A DNA stretch of 64,000 nucleotides, from assembly GCA_026413225.1 (NCBI GenBank), contig CM048552.1, forward strand, positions 143,915,053-143,979,052, given 5' to 3'. The DNA is from Otis tarda (taxonomy: Eukaryota; Chordata; Aves; Otidiformes; Otididae). Under the pieces are notes generated by a model. It made no database searches. It was not told the DNA's origin and saw nothing but the letters and a program-made list of their open reading frames with translations. Of this stretch, positions 62,207 to 64,000 are shown one piece after another (position 1 is the first letter of the stretch; the number at the start of each line of letters is the position of its first letter). The position numbers and the translations under genes were made by a program.

Positions 62207-64000
62207 CAATGTCCTTTGCCCAATCATGCATCTTCCCTGTCCTCACCACTGTGACTCCTCCCTCCAGAGTAAGGATGCGCTGTTTCATAGGTAAGATGCA
62301 GAGGCTATGTTCGTGCTGTACATAAAACAAATTACTAGGAGCAGATCTGTTTCTGAAGACCTGAGAAACACCTTTCAGGTGAGTTTATTTTGGACTAGAT
62401 CTTGCTTGTTCTGGTGTACTACATGCCAGTTGAGAGCTGGAGTGCTTTAGGTGTGCTCCTGGCATGCATCTTCTATTTTACTTTAATCCAAGAATAATCT
62501 AGTTTGTGACTATGATGACACTTCAGCAATGTGAATCAAAGCACAACAGGAAAATCTTCTTCAAAAGGGTGCTTCTGGTTAAACACCAATATAGAATTAC
62601 TCAGAGAAACCTGGAAGACCTTAGACTGGAAAAGTTGATGCCTGTGGCCTGAATGTTAAATCTAGTCTACAAGCCCTTGAACATCCATTCTCTAGCTAGC
62701 CCAGGCCCTCTATTTAGTTTTTTGAAAGATGAATGCAGACTATGCTAATCACATTGAATATAGTAAGACATGTCCTCAGAATGATGTCTTCCTTTGGCAG
62801 CAGGTAGTAAGACCAACTGTGCCAAAAAATTGTAATCAAAAAGTTTCATTCAGGAAAGGACATAGAAAAGAACAGAAGGGTTTGTTGACTTTTCTTTTGC
62901 TACAGAATACAAAAAAACTGAATAAATATTTAGATACAGAAAATTGTTTTCCTTCCTAATACATCCCTCATAATTTTATGGGGGTGCTAAGTACAATTCC
63001 TCACAGAAGAGCTCCATACTGAAAGTTTTGCATATATTATGGCCAGACTTTTCCTTAATCAGCCATTGCTACTGTCTTTTCCTTAGAAGACCACAATAAA
63101 GCTGAGAGAACAGTAACATCTGAGCTGTACAACTGTTTGAATTTCTGATTCTGTCACTAAAATGAAACATTTGAAAACATTTATAAACTCTTCAGGGATA
63201 AGGCTCTTCACTTATAGCTGTTATACTGCTAAATATTCTTCAAGTTAGAAAGAGGGAGAAAATCTCAGTGGTAATTTGAGTAAGGACTTTATGGCAAAAT
63301 GTAGGTTTGAATCTGTTTGTATGGATATTCATTTTACATAAAGTGTAGCAGGAGATACTCTGCACTTACCTGATATTTTAAGGCATCTTTGAGGAGGGTT
63401 GCAATCCCTACTCCAAATCAGGCAAAATGGGGATTTGAATCTGCATCTCTCGTGTTTCTGTCTAGTGGGAACTGAGCTGGACTGACTGAGCTGGATTTGA
63501 GGGCTTTTAGAGAGGGACAAGAGACAATGACACCTCATTTCCCTTAGTTTTGTGCATGTCATCAAAGTCCTGGTCCTTAAAAGCAAAACATTGAGGATGG
63601 CATGCAGCTGTGTAAATGTGTCTAATGTCATCTATCTGTCTTAGGGTAGTTGAACTATTTACACAGGGTTGGGAGATAAGTCCCAGGCTACTCTACAGTG
63701 AGGGCCAGGTGGGGTATTCAAGGGACTCTAGGTACCTACACAGAGATAAAGAAACCTCAGTCTTAGCTTTAGAAATGCAAAACCAAGATATTGATTTTTA
63801 TTTTTTTCTTATTTGACCAAAACTGAATGTTAATCAAACTAAACACGTTCCCCAGTAATCTCCCTGTTTTATCTGATAACAGGTGCTTACACATGTGAAA
63901 ATAAAGAACAAATTACCAAGATCATTCCTACCCCATGGCTGTAGATGTAAAGAACAAAAGAGATATTTCAGTCCACTGTTTCACACTCAGATATCTCTCC
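62207..64000. other. Single-copy stretch, no gene seen
   Basis: No exon, RNA gene or recognised repeat to the end of the window. The longest frame is 100 codons (63329-63631, minus) and is unrecognised. Confidence 0.45.

Noticed and set aside
1-64000. CRISPR arrays, bacterial operons or ribosome binding sites
   Set aside because: The window is vertebrate (bird) DNA by its repeats. No regularly spaced direct repeats with unique spacers are present.

Overview
The window looks like non-coding chromosomal DNA from a bird, intergenic or deep intronic. The evidence is: several chicken-repeat-1 (CR1) LINE fragments, including their diagnostic 3' end with the ATTCTATG octamer; two solo LTRs of an ERVL-like family of the type abundant in Neoaves; AT-rich, mostly CpG-poor sequence; and no long reading frame that resembles a host protein. 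The LTR family suggests a neoavian rather than a chicken- or duck-like bird, but this is an inference from memory of the repeat families.

Layout. 1-1640: short flank, then two CR1 fragments joined end to end on the minus strand. 1641-11029: AT-rich single-copy sequence with small tandem duplications and an old interspersed repeat near 10.1-10.6 kb. 11030-11245: an isolated CpG-rich patch. 11246-26225: single-copy sequence holding two perfect hairpins, a second copy of the old repeat (13.8 kb), a purine-rich stretch (16.3-16.8 kb) and a possible poly(A)-tailed retrocopy ending at 22799. 26226-26890: minus-strand CR1 with much of the ORF2 C-terminal frame still readable. 28440-28880: a possible conserved non-coding element. 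29530-30225: plus-strand solo LTR with a perfect 5-bp target duplication. 31225-31872: CR1 reverse-transcriptase fragment. 33549-33810, 41168-41500 and 54726-55258: three more CR1 3' ends. 49445-50040: long pyrimidine simple repeats. 56150-56810: a C/A-rich degenerate repetitive block. 61638-62201: a second solo LTR of the same family on the minus strand, also with a perfect 5-bp target duplication.

No host protein-coding exon, tRNA, rRNA, known snRNA or CRISPR array could be supported. The reading frames of 60-178 codons are either parts of CR1 or LTR elements, translations of simple repeats, or the length expected by chance. The genes therefore do not form a system here. The most useful observations are the two precisely bounded LTR insertions, three perfect inverted repeats that all have exactly 4-nt loops (a template-switch signature), the isolated CpG cluster, and a few candidate regulatory or retroposed segments. 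I found no convincing new biological system in the window.
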